From the NCBI GenBank assembly GCA_003313425.1, contig NHZP01000012.1, positions 496,001 to 560,000 of the forward strand: 64,000 nucleotides of DNA, read 5' to 3'. Of the stretch, positions 35,344 to 46,318 are shown one piece after another. Within the stretch, counting starts at the first letter, position 1; each line of letters starts with the position of its first letter. Below the pieces are notes generated by a model, which had not been told where the DNA came from, did not search any database, and saw only the letters and a program-made list of their open reading frames with translations. Both the position numbers and the translations under genes were made by a program. This stretch comes from Pseudopyrenochaeta lycopersici. Its lineage: Eukaryota; Ascomycota; Dothideomycetes; Pleosporales; Pseudopyrenochaetaceae.

Positions 35344-38300
35344 ATGACCGGCAAACAGGGTTTGCGGTCTACAGGACGAAGGACTACAAATCTTACTACC
35401 ACAGAAGCGATCAGTGGTCTAGAAAGCTTTCACATAGTAGGCAGGGATGGTTGGACGCCGCTTCATGAGACTGCTCGATCAGACACAAATAGCGCATATC
35501 GTACTATCCGTCAGCTCATTAACAAGGGCGCAGATGCCAATGCAGCGGACAAGCACGGTCGAACACCGCTTCACGAAGCTGCTCGATCGGGCTCAGAGAA
35601 CGCATATGATATTATTAGCGAGCTTCTTACCTACGGCACAGAAGTCAATGCAGCAGATAAGGATGGCCAAACACCTCTTCACGCCGCTGCTCAATCAGGC
35701 TCAGAACACGCCTATTATGCCATCCACAAGCTTATTGCCTTCGGTGCAGATGTGAATGCAGCAGATAAGGACGGCCAAACGCCACTCCACAAAGCTGCTC
35801 GATCAGGCTCAGAGAATACATATGATGTTATTAGCGAGCTTATTGTCTACGGCGCCGATGTGAATGCAACAGACAAGTATGGCCGAACACCGCTCCTCAA
35901 GGCTGTTCAATCGGGCTCGAAGAACGCATATCATGCTATTAGCGAGCTTATTGTCTACGGCGCAGACATCAATACAGCAGATAAGGACGGCCAAACACCG
36001 CTTCACGCCGCTGCTCAGTTAGGCTCGCATGCTATTTGGAAGCTTGTCCAAAGTAGTGCAGATGTTAAGGCAGCAGATAAGGGCACTCGGACACTGCTCC
36101 ACGAAGCTGCTCGATCGGGTTCAAAGAACGCATATCATGTCATTCGCGAGCTCATTCGCCGCGATGTAGACGCCAAGGCAGCAGACATCAAGGCAGCAGG
36201 CATTAAAGCAACAGGCATTAAAGCAACAGGCATTAAAGCAACAGACATCAAAGCAACAGACATCGAAGCAGCAGACGTCAAAGAAGAGGGTGCAACAAAG
36301 CTTCAAGGTATTTCCGAAACCAGCTTGCAAAGTGTTGTTCGATCTTTGGGCTTTAACGAGGAGTCACCTGGATCTGCTGTGGTGACAACGTCATGGTCTG
36401 GAAAGAAAGACGATGCAATTTTGCTACTACAGCTTGGTATCGATCCGTTAAATGTCAGTAGAGAATGGCACTCACTGTATAACACCGACTCCGAGAAGAA
36501 AATGCCGCCTTACCTAAAAATGTGGGAGAATTCTTTGGCAAGGCATGATTACGGAACAATCAGTGAACTCGTCAATGAAATCATTGCGGACGATCACATG
36601 AGCTTTGATTCCATCACCTGGGAGTGGGACTTCCCCGCTATCCTCGCCCCAAATGTAGAAAATGATGTCGTTCTCATGTGTACAAATCTGAGGACTGAGC
36701 TCGTTGGAAATTTCGGACGTGTCCATGCTATGACCTACCAAGAGTATCTGGCACAGTACAAATGGGCCGACTTCATTATGAATTTTTTGGATCTACTAGA
36801 TAAAGCTAAGCTAGGTCCAGCACATGATGGTTTGTCATACAGCAACATGGAGCACACTGTGTGACTCGGACCTACTAACATGAGATAGGACTCAGTATAT
36901 GTGTTATGAGAGACCCGCTGGTGTCTATCACATGTTCTCATGCCAATCTGTCGATCAATTTCGATAGCAAGCAAGCCTGCCTTGCCGTGTTCGATCTTAT
37001 TGAGGTGTTGGATTGGCTTTGCAAGACTATGCGCGCACCATCAATTGAGGACGTGCACTCTATCTCATCAGCTACGTATCATTTGGAACGCTACGCCATC
37101 ACGGACGACTCTGAACACGGCCTGGAAAGAGGCTCAATGATCCAACTATATGCGTTGCGGCCCTCTGTAAGCTTGAAGACGTCTTCATTACCGGAATTTG
37201 AACACAGATGTTGGTTATCTTTATTTGACTCTTGCACTATAGTCGACTCCCCATCGACCTCACGTGAAGGGTTTGGAAAAGGACTGGAATTATCGTTCGA
37301 CTTGATGATAGCGCTTGCAGCAGCTGAGTTCTATCTCAGTGTCAACGGTAGTCTAGTCTTCGTCGGGTATCAAACTGCGTTGTACCCGGTGGCAACTGAT
37401 GGCAACTCCGCGCAATTCCATTTGCTCACCACCACGGATGGGCAAATTAACCCGTATACTCTGGATCTGAAAAATGGGTTGCTCACAGACGACACTTTTC
37501 AATTCAAGGCAATGCGATGTTTTGTTGGCTGGTGCGAGGTGGCTCACATCAACCTTGGAACTCGACAATTACCCGCCAATGTTGGATACTCTGGTGGCCG
37601 AAACCAGAGCAAATCATTGGAGCCGGACGGATATGCCATTCTTGGCCAATTTGGAGCATCTGCACCTCTTTCGGCCATTATGGGGTTGCAGAAAAACTTC
37701 AAGTATACTCGCCATCGCATCCGATTCACGCCTACAGAGAACTATTTGAAGCTCCTCTACGACACGTCCCGGCAACCAGTCATCTTATACGATGCGACTC
37801 AACAAAGATGTTGGCTTGTGCCAAAATTGAGTGTGCTTTTGCACATGAGTCAGATTTACACCTCACGTTGTGCGGCCGTCCCAAATGGCCAGATACCTTA
37901 TGTTGAACCACACACTGATGCTGTGGAGATAGTAATGACACTAGAATCTGCTGGTGAAAAAAGCATCCTTGAAGGACAAGCAAATAAGCTTCTATTTCGG
38001 GAGCTTATATTTGCACTCAGTATCAATCTCTTGAACACTGCAGAGGCGGTGAGAGAAAGCGACCGTGGAAAGTTATACGGATTCGAATTCATGGACGTTG
38101 TTCACGAGCCAGGCAAAGGAACGTGTATGAAGAAGCTGGACATACAATCGAAAGGAAAGGCCTGGCTCGAATTGGTGAATGCGGTAGGCACGGTAATTGT
38201 TTGCTCAGGACTTGGTGAAGCTATCTCAGCTGTGAAGGGAAGCACAAGGAAAAGTCCAAAGTGCAATGAAGTTCCGCAGAGCTGCGATTACCTCGCTGCC

Positions 38301-38495
38301 ACACTTCCGTGCTTGTCCCGGCTAGCGGAAGAGAAAGGCGTGGATTTAAGAGCTGGAAGTGATCATATCAAAATCTCCGAAAAGGCTATCTGGAAGCTTA
38401 CTAAAAACCCCTTTAAACCATGCCCGCACGACGAAACCGGTCATGAAACATGTTGGGAGAGGCCTGGGCTGCTTCAACAAGTGGCAAGGTCGTAA
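35344..38495 (+). CDS. ankyrin-repeat protein with large unassigned C-terminal region
   Basis: I join two long frames (35344-36829 and 36889-38495) across a 59-nt intron: donor GTTTGT, branch TACTAAC, acceptor AGATAG. Phase 1 on both sides gives G-L-S-I-C-V and a 1030-aa product. The start is the ATG at 35344; the frame extends further only to a TTG. About residues 36-280 hold seven ankyrin repeats of 34-36 residues (consensus GQTPLHAAARSGSENAYxxISELIxYGADVNAADKD). A run of seven five-residue units (I-K-A-T-G/D) follows. The remaining ~700 residues are globular-looking, with motifs EFEHRCWLSLFD, GKGLELSFDLMIALAAAEF, CFVGWCEVAHINLGTR, CWLVPKLSVLLHMSQ, FELR-free GFEFMDVVHEPGKGT and TVIVCSGLGEAI. 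I cannot assign this region to a named domain. No signal peptide. A role in recognition or scaffolding is plausible but unproven. Confidence 0.8.
35452..36180 (+). repeat. seven tandem ankyrin-coding repeats, mostly 108-bp units
   Basis: Units of 36 codons begin near 35452, 35560, 35668, 35776, 35884, 35992 and 36094 (the sixth unit is shorter, about 34 codons). Several are closely alike at DNA level, e.g. shared GACGGCCAAACACC and GCTGCTCGATCGGGCTC. Such similarity suggests recent duplication or gene conversion between units. Confidence 0.85.
36184..36288 (+). repeat. 15-bp coding minisatellite, seven units
   Basis: Seven 15-bp units in frame; units 2-4 (36199-36243) are identical (GGCATTAAAGCAACA), the outer ones differ by one to five bases. 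The array encodes a pentapeptide repeat of the form G/D-I-K-A-T/A between the ankyrin repeats and the C-terminal region. Being a multiple of three, copy changes keep the frame. Confidence 0.92.
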
Positions 38496-39145
38496 TGGTT
38501 TGTGGTGCCAACGATAAATTCCCCATCAAGAACGCAATCTGCACAATTAATTCCTACCAACGGTGCTGTGGTTTTCGGATGAATTGGTCATAGCTGGGGA
38601 GGACATGTGGATGCTACGCTTGTTGCGCTGTTCAATTTCCCATTGTCCAAGCCTTTGCGTATGTTAGATCTTTTTCATGACTTTTTTGTCAGAAATTCCA
38701 CCATATATATCCATATGTAATATCCTCTGCTATTGTCATGACTTATGTTAGCCTCGCTCTGTTATGAGTTCTGTGGCTCGCATGTTTGCATTCACGATCA
38801 GGGTCATCATACATTTGTAGGTCGGGTATGGGCAAAACCCGTCTAGCTATAATTAATCGAAATGTGAGATAAATGCTAGAAAAGAGTGGAAAAGAGGGTC
38901 TGTAGTTGGTAATTATCTTGTGAAATTTTTTGTAAGGACAGCTTCCCCAGCGCGACTACGACCATGGCGCAAACAAAGACGTCGAAAAAGAACCCTTGAA
39001 AACGCCAGTACCCTATCCAGTATATGATGTCTCCAACTACATCTGATTGCCTCACGGCGCTGGCTTGCTTAAGTGCACACAACATTAAAGCAGCTGTCCA
39101 CTACATACTAGAAGGTGTTCTTCCGTATTGTCTTCCTTTTGTCGT
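38496..39145. other. intergenic between convergent genes
   Basis: About 650 AT-rich bases between two stop codons. No further gene, repeat or RNA recognised. Confidence 0.5.
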
Positions 39146-41211
39146 TTAGAGCTCTCGTGGATACATCTGAAGTAAATAGCTCCGATGTGATACACCCACA
39201 TTTTCCATCTTGTGACGGATGAAATCATGCAGCAGCTGAGTCGCCTGAAAGGAGCTCATTCGGTTGGCATCGCAAAGATATCGAATAAGGCAATTGACAT
39301 AACGCCCCTCGGCTTTGGCACGGCTTGCACGTATCATCGATAAGTTTGGAAAAGACCCTCTGGGATGTGAAGTATCAGCGTTTTGCTCTTGGTTGTACAA
39401 GCGCTGCAGAGTTGTCTTCGCCTGGCGAAGCTCTTTGCCCTGGATCTGCAGAAATACGGGAGCTGTTCGAATATTTAGTCGACGTTGCGAACTTCTGTAC
39501 GCAAAGGACGGTACACCAGATGGTATTCTAGTATCCATCTGGAACTGCACGCGCCGTGGAATATTTCGAAGCCTCGCCGCTCGCAGATCCGGAAGGGCGT
39601 CCATAATCATGTCAACGACATCCACGCCTGTAAAACGTCAACAACAGCTAGCACTTTTCGATCATTATTGGCTGCGATTCAAACTCACCTGTTGGGTCAC
39701 AACGCTCATAGTCCAAGCGGCCCTTCGCCTTGAAGCATAGCTTGTCGATATCAACGCGTCGATATCCCCTACGGACAAGCGCCATGCGGTACTCGGAGAG
39801 CAAAACATCGAGAACGTCTGACAATGTCAATAATTCCCAGTAATCTCTTGATAAGTATACCGAAATCGTAATGGAGCTCACCAACACCCTGATCTCTAGC
39901 GCGAGCCATTCGGCATCGAACATACCCGTACCTCTTCCAATCGCCAATGCTTGAAGGCTGTGGTTCTGCGTAATCTTTGGGCTTAGGAATATGGCCAAGT
40001 ACAACATGCTCTGCCACATATCGGTGAGGCAAGTACTCTTGTTGATAGGAGTACTCAAAGAACTTGTACGCATCGACCGGGTTGCCCCACAAGCAGTAGG
40101 ATATTAACTTCCGCAGTGCAACAGGAATAGGATGCCCAAAATTGAGCAGCCGGATGCCTCTACCAACCTCTTGATCGATACGCTCGATAATATCGTGCCT
40201 ATACTGGAAGCCTTCGAAAAACTCAACGAGCTCTGAATCATACTTCTTTCGCAACGGGCACCAAGTAAAGTTCCGAGGGAAACGAAAGTGTCCCGTCTTT
40301 ACCAGTCCATCAAAATACCTGTAAAAATCAGTACTATTCTAGCCTAATCATCGTCACTCCTGAGTAGATAATGCAATCAGTGGCCATTCTAATGGCAGTC
40401 TATTTTAGTAAACGTGCACAGGTTGATAAGTGCACGCTCTTGAAGCATTGGCATAATAAACATCGATAGAAGAGCAAGTTCTGCTACGAAACCGATCAAA
40501 TTCAAAGATCTGGGGTTGAACATACCTAGCTGGCCTCGTATAACCTCGGAGGAAGTACTTGTAGGCTTCGAGTGGGCTTAACGTACTTAGATTCTGGAGC
40601 AATATGCGGCCCTCAGAGCAGGAGGCGATTTCTGGGTGACCTCGAAGGAATTGATCAATCTCCCTTAGAAATCCTTGGGAGATTGACCGTGAATCCAGGT
40701 AGTTGAGAAGCTCGACATCGTTGCAGTCGGCAAATGAGCGAATCTAGTAGCTGTCAGTTACTTCAGGTTGCAAAAATGAAGATATTACCTGGATATCATC
40801 GTAGTGGTTCACCGTATTCCAAGGCAAAGGCTGGTCACTGTCATTGAAGTCGAACTCTTTTTGAAATGGCGCAGATGCCCCCTTCGTAGAGTCCTCATGA
40901 CTGAGGGCTCGGTGATATTTCTTTTGGAGTTGAATGCTGGGCGCTGGAACCTCATAGCAGTCACTATCTGAGCTACTCTTAATGTCAGTACGAGATGGAG
41001 AGCCATAGTGTGCTCCGCCAGGTTGAGCAGATGGATGAGCCCACAAGCTCTTGCTACGTTTACATATCTCTGAAGAAATAGATGCATCTTCGCTCCGTAG
41101 ATGAGATAAATATGTGTCGTTGGGGTGATAAGGACTCTGAGCAACCTCTCCATCATCGAGATAATTTGCAGGGCTTCCGCTGCCGCCTTCGCGTAACAGT
41201 ATGTAACTCAT
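39146..41211 (-). CDS. orphan protein, five exons, 562 aa
   Basis: Exons 41211-40789, 40743-40526, 40318-39882, 39817-39689 and 39627-39146; introns of 45, 207, 64 and 61 nt, all with GT-AG ends and matching phases. The start MSYILLREGG was preferred to an ATG ten codons upstream because of its position; either is possible. The first ~140 residues are serine-rich and probably disordered. From about 141 on the protein looks folded and helical, with two related-looking stretches: LSPLEAYKYFLRGYTRPARYF and WGNPVDAYKFFEYSYQQEYLPHRYV. The shared P-x-(D/E)-A-Y-K-(Y/F)-F pattern hints at an internal duplication. No known domain, signal peptide or membrane helix. It lies in the accessory block next to the ankyrin gene; function unknown. 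Confidence 0.75.
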
Positions 41212-41893
41212 CGCTGCCCCGCGAAGCAAAACACTGCGCAACCGTACGACGAAAGGAGTGGATAGGACAAAGACACTGTAATGAGGGTGGAAGACAGGTG
41301 GGTAAAACTCAAGGTGAGTGGATCAAGTGTTTGTTATTGGTGGGGCGCGGCAGTCGATGAAGAGGAAGGTACCCGTTCACGACACGATTAGTTGTGACAG
41401 TGAGAAAGGTCAAGCCGAGCCCGGCGTCCGTATCGTTGTAGTGTAGTGGAGTCGATGTATTGCAGGTGGAAACAGTGTGCAATGATACCTGCATATGTAA
41501 ACTAGACGGGGACAGTGCCATTTGAGCCTTGATCTCTAAAGATGCAGACTTGGTGACGCGCTCAGCTTATATAAATTTTAAAGTTACTGCGTGATATTGA
41601 CAGAGCGGTGTGCATAGAATCAAGAACATGACTGCTTGGGAACATCTCTTGCTTGCTGGCTAGGAAAGCATGAGGATTGAGCGGCAATAATTTGCTGGGA
41701 CTACAGCGAATCACGAACCTATTTACTGTGCTGGACGCACACATTGAGAGGGAACAGTGAGATGTGCGATGCGGAAGGAATCACAGAGAACCAAGGTGCG
41801 AAAGGTACAATCTAACGAATTTGGATATACGAACCAGCCCTCAACGCCACCCAGGTTAGACCAAACATGCTATTACTACAAAGCCTATGAAGC
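41212..41893. promoter_or_regulatory. intergenic with promoter of the 562-aa orphan
   Basis: About 680 bases. On the minus strand TATATAAG (about 41570-41577) could be a TATA box, but it lies some 360 bases before the chosen ATG. The right end is the V-ATPase subunit's 3' region. Nothing else seen. Confidence 0.4.
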
Positions 41894-43146
41894 TCAGAAC
41901 ACGCTTATGTAGTTCCCAATACGCTCCTTTTGATTCTGCGCAATACACTCTGCTATCCAAGTGATGTTTCGGATTTCCTATACGTTATTAACTACAATTT
42001 CGAATTGACTCATGTAATATGAACATACCTGTTCGCGCAGCTTCACCCACGCATAGACAATGGCGTGTGTGAACTGTCGGGTGAAAGCCAGCTTGGAGAT
42101 CTCCATCTCTTTCTGGTAGAACAAGTCTTCTAGACTCCTCGACTCTCCACCAGGGCCACCGGCCATATTGCCAACACCGCCGGTGTTGCCTTGGCTTAGA
42201 CCGGTCTGGTCAAAGAAAGACTTGTAGTCGGCTACGCTCTCAACAGCAATACGCACACCTTCCACATCATCTGCCCTCGACAGCATCAAGGTGCCTTCCG
42301 GGTACAATTTACCCAAGCTGGGATACAACTTCTTTCTATCCGCCTTGGAGAGCTCGGTGCCGAAGGAGTTCAGAGAGATGTTGATGCTCCTGCGATCCGC
42401 TTCAAATTCCAACACTTCAGACATGACGTCTGCTGTGGGTGTTCCGGCGATGTCTGGAGTCGAGTTGACCCACTCGTGGAAGTCCTCGAGGTAGTTTTTG
42501 TAGAGCGTGTTGCGGATGATCTCAATGTTCAATTCGTCTAGATCCTGATGGCTGAGCGAGCCCTTAAAGTATGGCGCAAGCGGCGTCTCAATCAATACAG
42601 AGTTGTACAGCTCTTCGATATTGGTAGCCACGCATAGCACTGGCATAGTCTCAAACCAGCCCAGCGGGTGGCACCTTTCCAGCAACTCACGGGTATCTCT
42701 TTCGTGTAAAGTACCAGTGATTAGCAGCGCGACATTATCGATCATGTATCCGTAGGTAAGGTATTCCATGAACTTAGAGAGGGAACCGGTAGCATTAGCC
42801 TGGAGATAGCGAAACTCGGCCACGAGTTTGTCGGTGGTTTTGGCGGCGAGGGCAGACGTCGAGGGATTCGGTGGCAGGGACGAGAGAAAGTCACCGTAGG
42901 CGGGTGAGAGCTGGAGTTTAACATCTGCAGTCGGGTTAGTGTGTCAAGAAGCTGGCGGGTTGGATACACGTACCATCGATGGTCTCGCACTGGGTCAAGT
43001 TGCTGTAGTTCTGGCTGGTGAGCAGTGCATTGCGGTAGCCGCGCACGATGCCCTCAATGTAGCTACGGATCTGAGTTAGATGCAGCAGCGGGCTCTGTCA
43101 GGCAGAATACATACCCATACTTCACGTTGTAATAAAGGCCCTCCAT
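41894..43146 (-). CDS. VMA6: V-ATPase subunit d (Vma6)
   Basis: Four exons (43146-43115, 43062-42974, 42924-42029, 41977-41894), 366 aa. The first intron uses donor GTATGT and acceptor CCGTAG, because only this pairing produces MEGLYYNVKYGYIEGIVRGY, the family's invariant start; an earlier CAG acceptor would give four extra residues from another donor. The last, 51-nt intron precedes the short final exon EIRNITWIAECIAQNQ..., also typical. Seen throughout: TYGYMIDNVALLITGT, HPLGWFETM and FTHAIVYAWVKLREQ. Subunit d sits on the cytosolic face of the Vo ring and couples the central stalk to proton pumping in vacuoles and endosomes. An insertion rich in Gly/Asn (GNTGGVGNMAGGPGGES) near residue 290 is a common fungal variation. 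Confidence 0.96.
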
Positions 43147-43499
43147 GATGCTGATACCGACTCCTACTTGTCGACTTCGCAGGCAGAGTTGGAGCTTGGT
43201 CGTCATGCCAAGGCCATGGCCCGTGTGCTCCTTCCTCGACTGGGGTGCCACAACAGCGGCCTGGTAAACAGGCCGTGCGCAAAGACTAGCCGGAGCTTCA
43301 GCAACAACTTTCTTAACTCCATTGTCCCTTCCCAACCTTATTGTCCACCCAACCCGAAGACATCAGCAGCATTATCAAAAGTACAGCGCAGTCGCATCCC
43401 GCTCCCGAGACGCACCTGCCGTTGGAAATTGTACCGCTCTTGCCCTGTACGTTCTTTCACTGGCCGCGCAGCGCCCTGGCTAACCCTGACGGCAGCACA
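43147..43499. promoter_or_regulatory. shared divergent promoter, Vma6 / coiled-coil protein
   Basis: A 353-base region between divergent start codons, GC-rich and without a TATA box. The plus-strand frame of the right-hand gene stays open back to 43341 but only to a TTG. Confidence 0.5.
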
Positions 43500-45878
43500 A
43501 TGGTTGTGACGCGCCGCAATGCGGCATCCGCTGAGCCAGCCCAGCCTGTGCTGGAGCGAGGCATTCAGCGAGATTCCACTCCTCCCGGGCTTCCTAAAAA
43601 AAGGGCCCGCAAAGGCAAAGCTGTCGCAGCCCAGGCCGAGTCCGTTGTCAAGACCCATACCTCGACCAAGGCCAGCTCCGCATCACGCGCAGTGTCCTCT
43701 GCCACGACTACGACTGCCGTTTCAACCTTCTCGCGCAACACAAGGGCTGCTAAGGCGGCCGGCGTCGGTTCACCACTTCGCGCACTCGACCAGGCAACGC
43801 CAAGGCGTCCTGTGGAGAAGAAGCGCAAGCGCACGAGGGCGCAGACCGCCAGCGAGACACCAGAGCCAGAGCACCCACACTCGGAGCCTGCGCAAGACGA
43901 GAATAGCGATGAGCAAGGTCTCTTCTTCTCGCAAAGTAAGCCCCAGCTTTTTTCTCCCCAACAGAGCACACTGATTGCTCCTTATGAAGACAGCGATGGT
44001 GTGTTGCGCAGCGAGAATTTCCAGCTCCGCGCGCGTATTACTGAACTTGAAACTCGTGTTACTCATCTTGAAAGCGTCAATACTTCCATGGTCGATGAGA
44101 TTCTTGTACTGCGCTCCCAGGTTGCTGCTCAGCATGCCGCTCCACGCTCGTCTGAGCATTTCTTTCAGTCATCTTCTCAGGACTTCTCTCAGCATACCTC
44201 TCAACACCTCTCCGATCGCTCCTCAAAGCGTCATAAGCTTCAGACCGGTCAGGTCATGGCTAACGCAAATCCCTTAGAATTCGACACCGATCTGATGCAC
44301 ATCGAGGAGGCATCTCCAGTACAACCAGTCTTTGTCAATGGCAGTGAATCGGCCATTGCACTTCTGCACAAGATTGAGAATGCGGCTAAAGAGTCCGCTC
44401 GCGTTGAGCCCTCGAATCACGACGACAGTGAAACATTGACCAACCATGTCACTATGGAGCATTCACCGCGGCAATCCGCGTCTTCCCATATTAAGCAATC
44501 TGCCACGCCCTCACGACCAATCGCATCACCCTCGGGGTTCTTTAGCAGGTCTCTCTCTGCATTAAAATCCAAACTTGGATTCTCACAATCTACCCCAGAA
44601 GTTCCTTCAACCCTGGCAACCCCACAAGTTCCCTCATCCACGCCCACTAGGCCCCTGCCACCCCCGGAGTCGATCACCGAGACTCTGTCCGTTCCACCCA
44701 CACCTGTTGGCGAACGAGTCAAGACCCCGGTGAAGAAGAAGAGGACCGACGCAATGCTAAAGGTACTTCTTAAGGGGGTCGAGCCGCATGACAAGGCCAA
44801 AGCCGAGGAGTGGGCCAGGCAAGTCCTTCCTAAGCTCAAGAACGACCCTACTTTCCGCGATAAGCGCAAGCGCCTGGAGACTCCCATTTTGTTCAAGGAT
44901 CTTAACCACTTCCCCTCCTCCAAACCCTGGGAAACCGGCTTTGGTGACCCACTTGCTGATCTGGACGATGAGGATGCGGTGCCAGGCTGGGCTGTCTTTC
45001 TTGACATGATGGCAGAGGAAGAAGAGCACAAGGCTAAGAAACACAAGAACGCACACGGTGGTGCAACGGATGACGATGAGATTCTATCCATCAATGAGCA
45101 ATATGCCGCCAGCAACAGCGCACATTCTTCGCCCAGGCTGTACGACAGTCATGGCCAGTCCGCGTCTCTTCTAGATTTCCACCCTCGTCGTTCAATCGAA
45201 CCCTCTCCGATATTTGACACGCCTGTCTCTCATCACCAGGGAGGAAATGTCTTCAGCGAACTTCATGGACATGATAATGCGGCACAGATTCGTGCAAACG
45301 ATCGTGAATCACTTCAGCATGCGACCAAACAGACAGTCCAAACGCACAATCCAAACATGGGGTCTTTCAGCGTCCCTGACGACTCTGATGACGAAGATAC
45401 TACAGTCATCAGCGAGCCCTCTGAGGCCAATGATACTCCGCTTTGGACACAGCGACCACCCCCTGCTCCTGTCCCTGCGCACGCCCCGCTACCTGGAGGA
45501 CCTCCAGCTGATGCTCCTTCGGTCTCAGCTGTTCAGCAGCCCGTGGATGAGATCGAGCGCCAGCGCCAAAGGCTGATGAAACACACTCCTGCTAAGCCTA
45601 GCCGCCTTCGAGAGGCCACATACCCCTCCCCAAGCCTTATGTCAGATGCAGGCAATGAGTCGATCCTTGCTGCCACTCCTGTCCAGATCAGCGCATCCAC
45701 GGCATCCATGTTCGATGACATACCAGCAGCGGAGCCTATCGAGCTTGACGATGAGACCCAAGCGGCTTTCAATGACTTAGTAAATTCGGATACATACAAG
45801 CAGCAAATGGCTGCTAATCCTTGGCCAGCGGCAATCCTCACCTATGAATCTGACGAGGAGGGTCTAAGTCCGTTGTAG
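43500..45878 (+). CDS. nuclear-looking coiled-coil protein of unknown function, 792 aa
   Basis: Single exon; start MVVTRRNAAS at 43500, the first ATG in the open frame. The N-terminal 140 residues are basic and Ser/Ala-rich with nuclear-signal-like runs (PKKRARKGK, KKRKRTR). A coiled coil of about 45 residues follows near 172-216 (LRARITELETRVTHLESVN...). The middle is proline/serine-rich, then a conserved-looking segment of about 100 residues (KKKRTDAMLKVLLKGVEPHD ... LNHFPSSKPWETGFGDPLAD) ends in an acidic/lysine stretch (MMAEEEEHKAKKHK). The remainder is disordered with many SP/TP sites, suggesting phosphorylation, possibly cell-cycle linked. I do not recognise the family; a chromatin or nuclear-pore link would be speculation. 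Divergent from VMA6. Confidence 0.75.
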   Translation: MVVTRRNAASAEPAQPVLERGIQRDSTPPGLPKKRARKGKAVAAQAESVVKTHTSTKASSASRAVSSATTTTAVSTFSRNTRAAKAAGVGSPLRALDQATPRRPVEKKRKRTRAQTASETPEPEHPHSEPAQDENSDEQGLFFSQSKPQLFSPQQSTLIAPYEDSDGVLRSENFQLRARITELETRVTHLESVNTSMVDEILVLRSQVAAQHAAPRSSEHFFQSSSQDFSQHTSQHLSDRSSKRHKLQTGQVMANANPLEFDTDLMHIEEASPVQPVFVNGSESAIALLHKIENAAKESARVEPSNHDDSETLTNHVTMEHSPRQSASSHIKQSATPSRPIASPSGFFSRSLSALKSKLGFSQSTPEVPSTLATPQVPSSTPTRPLPPPESITETLSVPPTPVGERVKTPVKKKRTDAMLKVLLKGVEPHDKAKAEEWARQVLPKLKNDPTFRDKRKRLETPILFKDLNHFPSSKPWETGFGDPLADLDDEDAVPGWAVFLDMMAEEEEHKAKKHKNAHGGATDDDEILSINEQYAASNSAHSSPRLYDSHGQSASLLDFHPRRSIEPSPIFDTPVSHHQGGNVFSELHGHDNAAQIRANDRESLQHATKQTVQTHNPNMGSFSVPDDSDDEDTTVISEPSEANDTPLWTQRPPPAPVPAHAPLPGGPPADAPSVSAVQQPVDEIERQRQRLMKHTPAKPSRLREATYPSPSLMSDAGNESILAATPVQISASTASMFDDIPAAEPIELDDETQAAFNDLVNSDTYKQQMAANPWPAAILTYESDEEGLSPL

Positions 45879-46318
45879 GAATTATGGTGGTATTTTTTTC
45901 TTTTCTGCATTTTCTGGCGTTCAAAAACGTCAGGCTAGGATATTGGGTTGGATTGGTTTGTTTCTTGTTGGCGTTTGGCATGAGCGGCGATTGATGATAA
46001 ATGACGACCGCGCCTTGTTAGCTGTATACCCCGAGAGGCATTTGCATACCACAAACTACGACTGGGCAGTGGCCCTTGTATTTCTGTGGTTTCTGTATCA
46101 TAATCACGATTACTGGACAAGCTTTTCTGTTTACTTGCAAACGGAGAATAGGCTACAGCTCCAGATTGAAATAGATGGGTTTCACCATGAATGACTAGTA
46201 GTTACCTTGCTTTGCCATACGTCACAGGTTTACGCGTGATCAATATGTTCAGGGCACCCGGGGTAATACATTATTGGTATATCTACCTACTTGAATATAG
46301 AGGACTCCAACTTTCCCT
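45879..46318. other. intergenic between convergent genes
   Basis: About 440 bases of 3' regions between two convergent genes, T-rich at the start. No other feature seen. Confidence 0.5.

Noticed and set aside
35271..35468. ATG-started frame overlapping the ankyrin gene start
   Set aside because: Different frame from the ankyrin repeats, only 65 codons, no splice site that joins it cleanly.
36906..38495. The 529-codon frame as a gene of its own
   Set aside because: A TACTAAC-AG acceptor directly before it and phase agreement with the ankyrin frame make it the second exon of one gene.
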